Positions 8,633 to 17,000 of a DNA stretch of 64,000 nucleotides are shown piece by piece. Every line of letters starts with the position of its first letter. The stretch's first letter is position 1. The notes under the pieces are model-generated. The model had not been told where the DNA came from. It did no database searches and saw only the letters and a program-made list of their open reading frames with translations. The position numbers and the translations under genes were made by a program. The stretch comes from Rhizobium gallicum bv. gallicum R602sp (GTDB lineage Bacteria > Pseudomonadota > Alphaproteobacteria > Rhizobiales > Rhizobiaceae). The stretch is taken from NCBI RefSeq assembly GCF_000816845.1, contig NZ_CP006877.1, positions 811,501 through 875,500 on the forward strand, read 5' to 3'.

Positions 8633-11600
8633 CACGGCGGTCCTTGTCAGGTGAGCTTCGTTTGACAATGTATCGAGCAACCATCTTGCGCAATTCCTCC
8701 AGAAGGTCGTCGCGGCTGAAGGCGGTCTTGGCGAGCACGCGCTCGACGCCACCGTTCAGACGAAGGTGGTCTTCCTTGCCAAGGGTTGCCGCCGTCACAA
8801 CCACGACCGGCATCGCCTTGAAGGCAGGCTGCTTTCGCAGTGCGATAAGGAACTCGAAGCCGTCCATTTCCGGCATGATGAGGTCGAGAATGATCAGGTC
8901 CGGAGGCGCGCGGATCAGCCGTTCCAGCGCGACCCGGCCATTCTCGGCCTCGTCCACATCGCAACCCTCGGTACTCAATATACGACGCCATTGCTGGCGC
9001 GTGTTCTCATCATCTTCGACGATCAGAACACGAAGCGCTCGGCTGGGCGCGCCGGACCAGAATTTGGCGATCAGTTTGCGGAGCGCATCGCGGTCGATCG
9101 GTTTCATCAAGTAATCGGCGGCACCGAGCGCATACCCCCGATTCCTCTTATCGGCCATGGTGAGCATCACCACGGGGATACTCGCGAGCTCAGGATCTGC
9201 CTTCAGTTGCTGCAGGACGCTCCAGCCGTCGCAGCCCGGCATGAGCACGTCAAGGGTGATGAGTGCTGGCTTCACCTGCCGGGCCAGATTAAGGCCTTCG
9301 GCACCGTCCCTGGCCGTCACTACATCGCAACCCTCGCGGGCAAGGAACCGGCGCATCTGGTCCCGCACCGCCTTATCGTCATCAACGACGAGGACCACGT
9401 TCGAGACGAGGCGAAGGTTATCATCAACGGCGATCCCGGAGCCAGGGGCAGGCTGCTCTTCTAGCATGGGGCCAGCGTCGATTGCCGACGGCAGCCACAC
9501 CGTGAACTTGGTACCGGCGCCGGGGATGCTGTCTACAGTGATCTGGCCATCCATCGCGCGGCACAGACGTTGGCTGATGGCAAGCCCTAGCCCGGTGCCG
9601 CCGTACTTGCGGGTGGTGGAGCTGTCGGCCTGACTAAACTCCTGGAACAGGTTCGTCATCTGCTGCGGCGTCATGCCGATGCCAGTGTCGGCGATGGTGA
9701 ACATCACGCCACCGCCTCCATCACGCTTCGCGCAGGTCGCCCCAATCGTCACTTGGCCGTTCTCCGTGAACTTGCAGGCGTTACTCAACAGGTTGAGGAG
9801 GATCTGGCGCACCCGAAGCTGATCGGCGCGCATGGTGCCAATGTCATCCGCGCAGTGGATGATGATCCGGTTGCGGTTTTTCTGCGCAAGGGGCTGCGCG
9901 GTTGTGGCGGCATCTTGAACCATTCCCGCGATATCGAACTCCTCGATATGCAATTCCAGGCGGCCGGCCTCGATCTTTGACAGATCGAGGACCTCATTAA
10001 TGAGCTTGAGCAGATGCTTGCCGGCGCGCGAAACCCGCTGAAGCGGTTCGACCAGTTCGTCCTGGCCAGCTTCGCTGGCATCTTCCTGCAGCATTTCGGT
10101 AATGCCCAGGATGGCGTTCAGCGGCGTGCGCAACTCGTGGCTCATGCTGGCAAGGAACTTGCTTTTGGCCTGGGTCGCCGCCATGGCCGCGTCGCGGGCG
10201 ATCTCGAGCTCCGTTTCATGCCTCTTAAGTTTGCTGATATCGGTGTAGACCGCGACCGTGCCGCCACCGGTAATGCGCCGCTCGTTTACCTGAACCCAGT
10301 GGTCATGGCTGCGATGTTGAACGAGCGTCTGCTTAGGGTTGCAGTGCGCCTCAAGCCGCGCGGCGAGCCACTCCTCCTCCCGACCTTTCGCATCCTCGAC
10401 GAGGCCCTGTTCCACCGCCTTGCGCACAATCGTCTCAAATTGCGCACCCGGTACGACGGCATCGGCTATGCCGGGATAGAGGATTTCCCTATAGCGGCTG
10501 TTGCACAGAACAAGTCGGTCCTCAGCATCGTAAAGGGCGAAGCCCTCGGAGATGCTCTCGATCGCATCGACGAGTCGCTGGCGCGCTTCGGCGACCTCAC
10601 GCAGGTTTTTTTCCTCGACCTCGACCGCAGTGTCGCGGAACAACAGAAGCGCCTTGGCCATGCGGCCGATCTCGTCGCGGCCCGTGGGAGGCAGTGGTGC
10701 GCGAAGATTGCCGCCGGCGATGGCAAGCATGCTTTGGCTCAGCCCCGACAAGCGGGCAAGAAGATTGCGGTCGACATACAGCCATACGACCAGCACCGAA
10801 CTCAGGAGGCTCAGAACGGCTGAGCCAAGAACAACACCGGTACCGTAGCGCTGGACGGTCGCAGCTTCACGGCCAGCCTCGGTGATGTCACGGTTTGCCG
10901 CAGCTACCAGGCGATCCACGGCAACGGTCAAATTACGCGAGAGCTGAGCGTTCTCGACCAATAGCTTCCCGCCGTTTGCGAGTAATGCGAGCTCATCCTC
11001 ACGCGCTTGCGCGATGCTCTTCGGGCCGTCGATCAGCCCCTCGAACTCGTCAACGCGCTGGCGGAACCGCGTCCGCAGCTTCTCATCGATCTCCGATGTC
11101 ACCGCCGCAAGCGACTCGACCGAGCGGCGCAGCGGAAACGACATCACCGCTAGGTCGCCGGGCGTCGGCGCAACCGCCGTTTTGAGCAGCGCTTCGTTGA
11201 TCGCGGAAATCTCCCGTTGGGCCTTTTGTTGCGGGATGTAGGCGGAAATTGCCTGAGCAAGCTCTGTCGTCGCCGCCGCGCGTGCTTCGGGTGGTACGGC
11301 GGCATCCGCCACGGTTACGCGCCACTGGGGGACCTTCGAGTTCATCACGAGGATGCCGGGTGCCACAAGACGCTCGCTTGCGACTGTCGTAGCCGACAAA
11401 CGGCCCAGCAGTTCCTCTTTGCGTGCAACCACACCGAGGCGATCGGCGACAAGATCGTTGAGAGCATTGAGATTGCGCCTCAGGCCAATCACTGCGGCTT
11501 CGATCTCAGCCACCGCCGCCGTGCTTGCCGCGGTGCCTTTGAGCGCGGCGAGCAAGTCTTCCAGGCGCGACATCTCCACTCCGATCGCAGCCGAGACCTC

Positions 11601-11843
11601 GTTGTGCTGAACCGTGCTGGTCGTAGCAAGTACGGCCGGCGTAGTGGCGGCGACCCGCTCAGCTTGGCGGGAGAGCTCGAGCGATGAAAGCGCCGACGGG
11701 ACCCGTCGCTCCGTGATCCTTTCGACGACCTCGCCCACTTGCAGGAAGGCATACACGGCTGCAGCGGTTGCGAGTACCGCGAAGGTGCTGATCCCAAAGA
11801 AAGCGAAGAGTAAGCGACCACGTATGCCGAGACGTTCAAACAT
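8625..11843 (-). CDS. Hybrid sensor histidine kinase with HAMP, PAS and two receiver domains
   Basis: The 1072-residue inner-membrane kinase has a first membrane helix at about residues 10-33, a long, mainly helical periplasmic region (about 35-335), a second helix at about 335-357, and a HAMP domain (about 358-410). A PAS domain (about 425-540) precedes the HisKA box with His569 in [18 protein letters not shown]. The ATPase domain (about 670-790) has DTGIGM and [13 protein letters not shown]. Two receivers follow, with Asp865 in [13 protein letters not shown] and Asp987 in [13 protein letters not shown]. The gene lies 87 bp after the binding-protein gene and overlaps the next receiver gene. 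I infer that the binding protein presents a ligand to the periplasmic domain. There are no signs of decay. Confidence 0.93.
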   Translation of the reverse strand: MFERLGIRGRLLFAFFGISTFAVLATAAAVYAFLQVGEVVERITERRVPSALSSLELSRQAERVAATTPAVLATTSTVQHNEVSAAIGVEMSRLEDLLAALKGTAASTAAVAEIEAAVIGLRRNLNALNDLVADRLGVVARKEELLGRLSATTVASERLVAPGILVMNSKVPQWRVTVADAAVPPEARAAATTELAQAISAYIPQQKAQREISAINEALLKTAVAPTPGDLAVMSFPLRRSVESLAAVTSEIDEKLRTRFRQRVDEFEGLIDGPKSIAQAREDELALLANGGKLLVENAQLSRNLTVAVDRLVAAANRDITEAGREAATVQRYGTGVVLGSAVLSLLSSVLVVWLYVDRNLLARLSGLSQSMLAIAGGNLRAPLPPTGRDEIGRMAKALLLFRDTAVEVEEKNLREVAEARQRLVDAIESISEGFALYDAEDRLVLCNSRYREILYPGIADAVVPGAQFETIVRKAVEQGLVEDAKGREEEWLAARLEAHCNPKQTLVQHRSHDHWVQVNERRITGGGTVAVYTDISKLKRHETELEIARDAAMAATQAKSKFLASMSHELRTPLNAILGITEMLQEDASEAGQDELVEPLQRVSRAGKHLLKLINEVLDLSKIEAGRLELHIEEFDIAGMVQDAATTAQPLAQKNRNRIIIHCADDIGTMRADQLRVRQILLNLLSNACKFTENGQVTIGATCAKRDGGGGVMFTIADTGIGMTPQQMTNLFQEFSQADSSTTRKYGGTGLGLAISQRLCRAMDGQITVDSIPGAGTKFTVWLPSAIDAGPMLEEQPAPGSGIAVDDNLRLVSNVVLVVDDDKAVRDQMRRFLAREGCDVVTARDGAEGLNLARQVKPALITLDVLMPGCDGWSVLQQLKADPELASIPVVMLTMADKRNRGYALGAADYLMKPIDRDALRKLIAKFWSGAPSRALRVLIVEDDENTRQQWRRILSTEGCDVDEAENGRVALERLIRAPPDLIILDLIMPEMDGFEFLIALRKQPAFKAMPVVVVTAATLGKEDHLRLNGGVERVLAKTAFSRDDLLEELRKMVARYIVKRSSPDKDRRDG

Positions 11844-11930
11844 CGCGGCGACCCATCGATCCGGCTGATGTGGTCAACATGGCCCGCACAGCTTTTTTCT
11901 CGAACGCAATCCGCCGTGGTCAGCGTTGCG

Positions 11931-13025
11931 TTATTCCAATGGCACGTATTCGCCACCCTTCCAGATATACCATACCCAGCTCTGGACCGTGAGGTCGCCC
12001 TTCTCGTCAAAGTCGATACGGCCCAATACAGTATCAAACGAGTGGCCGCGCAATGAAGCAATCACCTCGCCCGCCTCCAGCGAACCGGCTTCCTTGAGCG
12101 CCTGCGCCCAGGCCTGAACGGCGCCGTAGCTCAGCAGCGTGTAGCCTGCGGGTTCGAAGTTTTCTGCACGGAACCGCTCGACCACCGGGGCCGCTTCGGG
12201 GGTTCGCCGGGCGTCTGCGGAGAACGTGAAAAGGGTTCCTTCAGCGGCTGGACCGGCGATCAGCGCAAATTCCTCGGTTGCCAGGGCATCGCCTGAGATG
12301 AACTGAACCGCGTAGCCTTGATCGTGTGCAGCGCGAACCATCAACGCAACTTCAGCATGATAGCCGCCGACATATACGACGGCGACTTTTGCAGCCTTTA
12401 GTGCAGCGATTTCAAACGAATAGTCGTTCTTCGCAGGACTGTACGCCTCGTAGATCGTGTCGGTCGCGCCCCTCTTGTTCAACTGCTTTTTGGTCTCATC
12501 GGCAAGGCCCCTGCCATAGGTGGTGCCATCATGAAGGATTGCAATTTTCTTGTTGCCCCAATGATCGGCCAGATAGTTGCCGGCGACGACGCCTTGTGCA
12601 TCGTCGCGACCAATGACGCGAAACACGTTGGCACGGCCTTGCTCGGTCAGCAGCGGATTGGTCGACCCCGGTGAAATCTGCAGAACTCCCGCCGCCTCAT
12701 AAACCTTTGATGCCGGGATCGAGGCTCCAGAGCAGTAGTGCCCGACGACGAGAACCACACCGTCAGCCACGAGTTTTTTGGCGACGGCCACCGCTTGCTC
12801 TGGATCGCAGAAGTCGTCGACCGCGATGAGCCGCACCCGCTGGCCTAAAACGCCGCCCGCCGCATTGATATCGGCCACGGCCATCTCTGCGCCACGCTGT
12901 CCCTGTTCGCCGATCCACGCGAGCCGTCCGGTCATCGCTGCTGAAACGCCGATCAGAACCTCAGCGTGCGCGGAATAACCGACCACGGCTGCAAGCGCGA
13001 AAACTGAGACGGCGATACGGTGCAT
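11931..13025 (-). CDS. Periplasmic amino-acid/urea-type ABC substrate-binding protein
   Basis: The protein (364 aa) is a type I periplasmic binding protein of the branched-chain amino acid (LivJ) group. The signal peptide MHRIAVSVFALAAVVGYSAH is followed by VLIGVSAAMTGRLAWIGEQG, the typical first strand and ligand loop; later segments AVDDFCDPEQAVAVAKKLV and VGHYCSGASIPASKVYEAAG are also family-typical. The start is the ATG at 13025, which gives a clean signal peptide and has GGCGGAAGG upstream; a GTG at 13061 would add a charged leader. No permease or ATPase genes are nearby. It instead heads the operon with the hybrid kinase, so it more likely serves ligand sensing than uptake. Ligand identity cannot be read from the sequence. 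Confidence 0.88.
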   Translation of the reverse strand: MHRIAVSVFALAAVVGYSAHAEVLIGVSAAMTGRLAWIGEQGQRGAEMAVADINAAGGVLGQRVRLIAVDDFCDPEQAVAVAKKLVADGVVLVVGHYCSGASIPASKVYEAAGVLQISPGSTNPLLTEQGRANVFRVIGRDDAQGVVAGNYLADHWGNKKIAILHDGTTYGRGLADETKKQLNKRGATDTIYEAYSPAKNDYSFEIAALKAAKVAVVYVGGYHAEVALMVRAAHDQGYAVQFISGDALATEEFALIAGPAAEGTLFTFSADARRTPEAAPVVERFRAENFEPAGYTLLSYGAVQAWAQALKEAGSLEAGEVIASLRGHSFDTVLGRIDFDEKGDLTVQSWVWYIWKGGEYVPLE

Positions 13026-13138
13026 GAAACAGCCTTCCGCCTTGATACCAATCTTGCGCACGAGAGGGGTACCGCAACCGCAGCGGGGGCGCCTCTGTCA
13101 TGATGTGGCACTCGCGACCTGCCGCGATCAGCAGTCTG

Positions 13139-13345
13139 CTATTCCAGCGGCGCCTAGTCGCACGTTTCAAAATATACCATGCGGCGCTGAGGAGTGATAC
13201 GGCCTTTAGTGTCGATGGCGCTGAGCAGGGCACGTTGATGGCGAGACGTGAGCGGCTCCGCCGCAAAGAGGGCCGGCAGCGGGGCTTGCCGAGCGGAACC
13301 GCCGAATTTCGCGACGTCTGTCGTATGGTGGGCGCTTGCATGAAG
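13139..13345 (-). pseudogene. C-terminal remnant of a second LivJ-type binding protein
   Basis: The frame reads AIDTKGRITPQ, then MVYFETCD, a stop codon, APLE and a second stop. It lines up with the C-terminus of the intact neighbour, which reads IDFDEKGDLTVQ...WYIWKGGEYVPLE. Upstream, SLHASAHHTTDVAKFGG resembles the helix before that region. The full protein would need over 300 residues and a signal peptide; neither is present, and a premature stop interrupts the last codons. It is on the same strand immediately upstream of the intact gene, consistent with an old tandem duplication or a replaced copy. The alignment was made by eye. Confidence 0.55.
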
Positions 13346-13591
13346 CGATGAAGTGGAAGCCGCAATCAGGGAGGCGGCGAAAAAGGGACTGCCAAAACCC
13401 GCCATTATCTGAGACAATTATGCGGGGAGGATTACCTCTAAAGTTCGCTCAGCCGCAGAGGGCGGTTTCGAATCTGTATCCCGTCGAAACATCCTTGGAT
13501 CCTGCCCCGTCCGCAGCGATGAGTCTGCTGTCGGCAAGCATCTAGCGAACACCTTTCATTGTTCAGCAAACGCGAGCCAGGAGCACTTCAC

Positions 13592-14986
13592 ATGGTAACG
13601 TGGAAACCCGATCCAAGTTTTTATCCGTCACCGCGAATGGCCATGAAGGCTGCGCCGGAGACACTTGCCTATGTCGTCGCCTTCGATCCGACCCGAGCGG
13701 TTCCCGACGAACTCGCGGTCGTCGATGTCGATCCTCAATCAGCCTCCTATAGTCAGATCGTCACATCGCTTGCGATGCCTAATGTCGGTGACGAGTTGCA
13801 TCATTTCGGCTGGAACGCCTGTTCATCCTGCCTTTGCCCGAATGCGCCGCATCCGCATGCAGAGCGCCGCTATCTGGTGGTGCCGGGATTGAAATCCTCG
13901 CGTATCCATATCATTGACACCAAGCCCGATGGCCGCAGGCCATCGATCGTCAAGGTCATCGAACCCGGCGAACTCGCCGACCGGGCCGGTTACTCCAGGC
14001 CGCATACCGTTCACTGCGGACCAGAAGGGATCTATGTCGCAGCACTTGGCAATGCCGAGGGTAAGGGACCAGGCGGCGTATTCCTCATGGATCACGAGAC
14101 ATTCGAGGTTCGCGGCCAGTGGGAAATGGATCGCGGACCGCAACAGCTTTCCTATGACGTCTGGTGGCATCTCGGCCACGACACACTCATCACCAGCGAG
14201 TGGGGCACGCCGGATACGTTCGAAAACGGCCTGGTCCCGGAAATCCTGCTCGGCGCGAAATACGGCCGCCGTCTGCACTTCTGGGATCTGCATAAGCGCA
14301 AGCACCTGCAGACTATCGATTTCGGTGACAAGTATCAGCTCGTATTCGAACTTAGACCCGCGCATGACCCGACCAAGGCCTATGGTTTTGTCAACTGCGT
14401 TCTCAGTCTTGAGGACCTCTCCTCCTCGATATGGGTCTGGCACCGTGACGGCACCCAGTGGGCGGTGACAAAGGTGATCGACATTCCGGCGGAGCCCGCC
14501 GATCCGGACCTGTTGCCGCCGATGCTGAAGGGTTTCAATGCCGTGCCACCACTCGTCACCGACATCGACCTTTCGATGGATGACAGATTTCTCTACGTGT
14601 CCTGCTGGGGCACCGGCGACCTGCATCAATACGATGTTTCCGATCCGTTCAAGCCGAAGCTGACAGGCAAGGTTCGGATCGGCGGCATCGTTTCGCGTGC
14701 TTCACATCCAGGAGCGAAGAATGGCGCGCTGAATGGCGGCCCGCAGATGGTCGAGATCAGCCGGGATGGTCGCCGTGTCTATTTCACCAACTCTCTCTAC
14801 GGTGCGATCGACGAGCAGTTCTATCCCGACGGTGTCTCTGGCTGGATGGTCAAGCTGGACGCTAAGCCTGACGGCGGCATTGCATTCGACGAGAAATTCT
14901 TCGTCGAATGGCCAAAATCGCATCGCCCGCACCAGGTCCGCCTCCAGGGTGGGGATTGCTCGTCAGATTCATATTGTTATCCGTAA
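13592..14986 (+). CDS. Selenium-binding protein SBP56 / methanethiol oxidase-like
   Basis: The 464-residue protein matches the SBP56 beta-propeller family, whose bacterial members include methanethiol oxidase (methanethiol to formaldehyde, sulfide and peroxide). Key parts are WNACSSCLCPNAPHPHAERR with the CSSC motif, YSRPHTVHCGPEGIYVAALG, the DVWWHLGHD region, RPAHDPTKAYGFVNCV and the C-terminal SHRPHQVRLQGGDCSSD. Histidines in these segments are the likely metal ligands. I see no signal peptide. An in-frame TTG at 13559 is possible, but the ATG at 13592 has a CAGGAG site. A membrane-protein gene follows 29 bp later and is probably co-transcribed. The family is certain; methanethiol as substrate is inferred. 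Confidence 0.9.
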   Translation: MVTWKPDPSFYPSPRMAMKAAPETLAYVVAFDPTRAVPDELAVVDVDPQSASYSQIVTSLAMPNVGDELHHFGWNACSSCLCPNAPHPHAERRYLVVPGLKSSRIHIIDTKPDGRRPSIVKVIEPGELADRAGYSRPHTVHCGPEGIYVAALGNAEGKGPGGVFLMDHETFEVRGQWEMDRGPQQLSYDVWWHLGHDTLITSEWGTPDTFENGLVPEILLGAKYGRRLHFWDLHKRKHLQTIDFGDKYQLVFELRPAHDPTKAYGFVNCVLSLEDLSSSIWVWHRDGTQWAVTKVIDIPAEPADPDLLPPMLKGFNAVPPLVTDIDLSMDDRFLYVSCWGTGDLHQYDVSDPFKPKLTGKVRIGGIVSRASHPGAKNGALNGGPQMVEISRDGRRVYFTNSLYGAIDEQFYPDGVSGWMVKLDAKPDGGIAFDEKFFVEWPKSHRPHQVRLQGGDCSSDSYCYP

Positions 14987-15015
14987 GGAGCGACGCATAG
15001 CCGGATGAAGCGCCT

Positions 15016-15645
15016 ATGAACGAACTCTGGCCATGGATTTTGCTGGCGGGACTAGGAGCCTTTCATGGTCTCAACCCGGCGATGGGATGGCTGTTTGCCG
15101 TGGCGCTTGGCGTTCACCGGCAGAGTTCTGCCGCCGTGGTTCAGGCAGTGCCCGCCATCGCCGTCGGACACGCCGTATCGATAGCACTGGTGGCTGGAGC
15201 CCTGGTCGCGGCCGGCCTCTTCGTGGACCAGGCTGCCGTGCAAACGGCTGCTGGAGCCGGCCTCATAGGCTGGGCTGTCTGGCATCATTTCGTCGGACAC
15301 GGGCGTCGCGTTCGTATCGGCATGCGCACGGGGCTTGCCGGTCTGGCGTTCTGGTCGTTCCTGATGGCGACGGCCCATGGAGCCGGACTGATGATCCTGC
15401 CAGCGTTGATACCACTTTGTCTCGCGGATTCGCCATTGCGCGAAATCGGCGGAGATGGGTCTGTCGCCATCGCGATCGCCGCGGTCGGCGTCCATACACT
15501 TGCGATGTTGGCAGTTACAAGCCTCGTTGCCCTGGCGGTCTATCGCTGGGTCGGGCTCGAGATATTGCGCAGCGCCTGGTTCAATGTGGATCTCGTATGG
15601 ACGCTGGTGCTGCTTGGCACCGGTTGCGTGCTGCTGATCGTCTAG
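15016..15645 (+). CDS. Polytopic inner-membrane protein next to the SBP56 gene
   Basis: The 209-residue protein is almost entirely hydrophobic, with about five or six membrane segments. It opens with WPWILLAGLGAFHGLNPAMG, in which a His/Asn/Pro turn follows the first helix; later His residues occur in GHAVSIALVAGALV and in ATAHGAGLMILPAL. The first turn recalls the HxxxP pattern of nickel/cobalt and UreH-type permeases, but similarity is too weak for a name. Co-location 29 bp after the SBP56 gene suggests metal supply or product export for that enzyme, which is inference. The ATG at 15016 has only a weak ribosome site. Confidence 0.7.
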   Translation: MNELWPWILLAGLGAFHGLNPAMGWLFAVALGVHRQSSAAVVQAVPAIAVGHAVSIALVAGALVAAGLFVDQAAVQTAAGAGLIGWAVWHHFVGHGRRVRIGMRTGLAGLAFWSFLMATAHGAGLMILPALIPLCLADSPLREIGGDGSVAIAIAAVGVHTLAMLAVTSLVALAVYRWVGLEILRSAWFNVDLVWTLVLLGTGCVLLIV

Positions 15646-15873
15646 CAAAGACGAGAAAGTTCTTCGACCGGCTTCTGATCGCAAGCGGGACATCCAAGGG
15701 GCGAAGGAATACCACGTCGTTGACATAATCATCTGTCGCGTGCCGTTTTACGCCACCTTCTCGTTTGGACGCGAGGTCGGTTCACTGCGTGGGAATAATC
15801 AGATAGCGAAATATGATTTACTTGAAAAAATGTGGTTGTCTGGGGAATCTGGGGTCTTCCGCTGTCAGTCCGA

Positions 15874-16257
15874 TTAACATGGACCTTGTGATTTGCACGC
15901 GTCGTTGATGGCGTCGATCAGCAAGGCGGCCGGAAACGGCTTCCGTAGATAGGCGATGCAACCTGCTTGTGTCGCCTCAACTTCCAGGGTATCGTCTTCG
16001 AGAGCAGTGATGAAGATCACCGGAAGGCCGGAGCCAGCCTCCTTCAATCGGCGCTGCAGCTCTATCCCGGACATGCCGCCCAGATCAACATCCAGAACAA
16101 GGCATTCCACATTGCTTCCCGCATCGCGACCGAGAAACGATTCTGCCGACGTATACTCCTCAGCCAGAAATCCGTGGGCATTCAGCAGCCGCAGGACGCT
16201 TCTTCGCATACTTGCATCGTCTTCAACGATCGCCACCGTGCGGCGCAGGCTTTCCAA
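15874..16257 (-). CDS. Single-domain response regulator (FixJ-type receiver)
   Basis: The 127-residue protein is one receiver domain of the FixJ/TodT type: VAIVEDDASMRRS at the start, phospho-acceptor Asp56 in CLVLDVDLGG, threonine in FITALED and lysine in YLRKPFPAALL. No DNA-binding domain follows. It is the last of three same-strand genes that also encode a LuxR-type regulator and a histidine kinase, about 100 bp behind the former. It may act as a phosphate sink or as a connector to other proteins. Downstream to the neighbouring gene is an AT-rich 228 bp stretch. Confidence 0.88.
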   Translation of the reverse strand: MESLRRTVAIVEDDASMRRSVLRLLNAHGFLAEEYTSAESFLGRDAGSNVECLVLDVDLGGMSGIELQRRLKEAGSGLPVIFITALEDDTLEVEATQAGCIAYLRKPFPAALLIDAINDACKSQGPC

Positions 16258-16359
16258 CTTGTGCCTCTCTTTCGCTCGTGTGGAAGATGTTCGGCTCGTG
16301 CATATGACTGTAGGCCTTCCACGGTACGTCGGATATTGTCCTAAGGGGAAACGGCACGC

Positions 16360-16995
16360 TCATGAACGCTGCAGCGGTCTCGCGTCGGGATCGAGGAGGC
16401 CGCTTTTCTCGGCGATGGAGACCGCTTCGGCCAACGAACGCACCCCAAGCTTTTCCATGATACTGTGGCGATGGGCCTTCACGGTCCTCTCGGAGGTGCC
16501 AAGGGCATAGGCGATTTGCTTGTTGAGGTGGCCGCGCACGATCAGGCCGAAGACCTCGGCTTCGCGAGGTGTCAAGCCGGCCACTAGTACCTGCAGCGCG
16601 CGAATGCGGTCGTGCTCCACACGCCGCTTTTCGTATTTGACCAGCGCTCGTTGGATGGCCTCCAACAAAATATTGCCGGACGCCGGCTTCTCTAGAAAAT
16701 CTTCCGCGCCGGCCTTCATTGCACTGACACTGGCCCTTATGTCGCCTTGGCCTGTGAGATACACGATCGGCAGCAGGGGCGCTTTCTCCAAAAGGCGGTC
16801 CTGCAGTTCCCGACCGCTCAACCCAGGCAGTTGGAGGTCAAGGAGGAGGCAGCCAGGCTCGGTGGCGGGCAACTGCGCGAGAAACTGATCGCCTGATTCA
16901 TAGAGAGCCACGCGGAAACCTGACGCCGACAGCAGCCGCCCGACTGCTGTCCGGAAAGATTGGTCGTCATCGACGATGTGAACGACGGGTTCCAA
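16360..16995 (-). CDS. FixJ/NarL-type response regulator with LuxR DNA-binding domain
   Basis: The 211-residue protein has a receiver (residues 4-120; acidic triad in VDDDQSF, phospho-acceptor Asp53 in LLLDLQLPGLSG, Lys in FLEKPAS) and a C-terminal LuxR-type helix-turn-helix (about 138-200; LTPREAEVFGLIVRG, NKQIAYALGTSERTVKAHR). This is the TodT/FixJ arrangement. It begins only a few bases after the stop codon of the histidine-kinase gene, so the two form a two-component pair. The pair is divergent from the sulfatase locus, which is its most likely target by position. Domain calls are firm. Confidence 0.92.
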   Translation of the reverse strand: MEPVVHIVDDDQSFRTAVGRLLSASGFRVALYESGDQFLAQLPATEPGCLLLDLQLPGLSGRELQDRLLEKAPLLPIVYLTGQGDIRASVSAMKAGAEDFLEKPASGNILLEAIQRALVKYEKRRVEHDRIRALQVLVAGLTPREAEVFGLIVRGHLNKQIAYALGTSERTVKAHRHSIMEKLGVRSLAEAVSIAEKSGLLDPDARPLQRS

Positions 16996-17000
16996 TGGAT

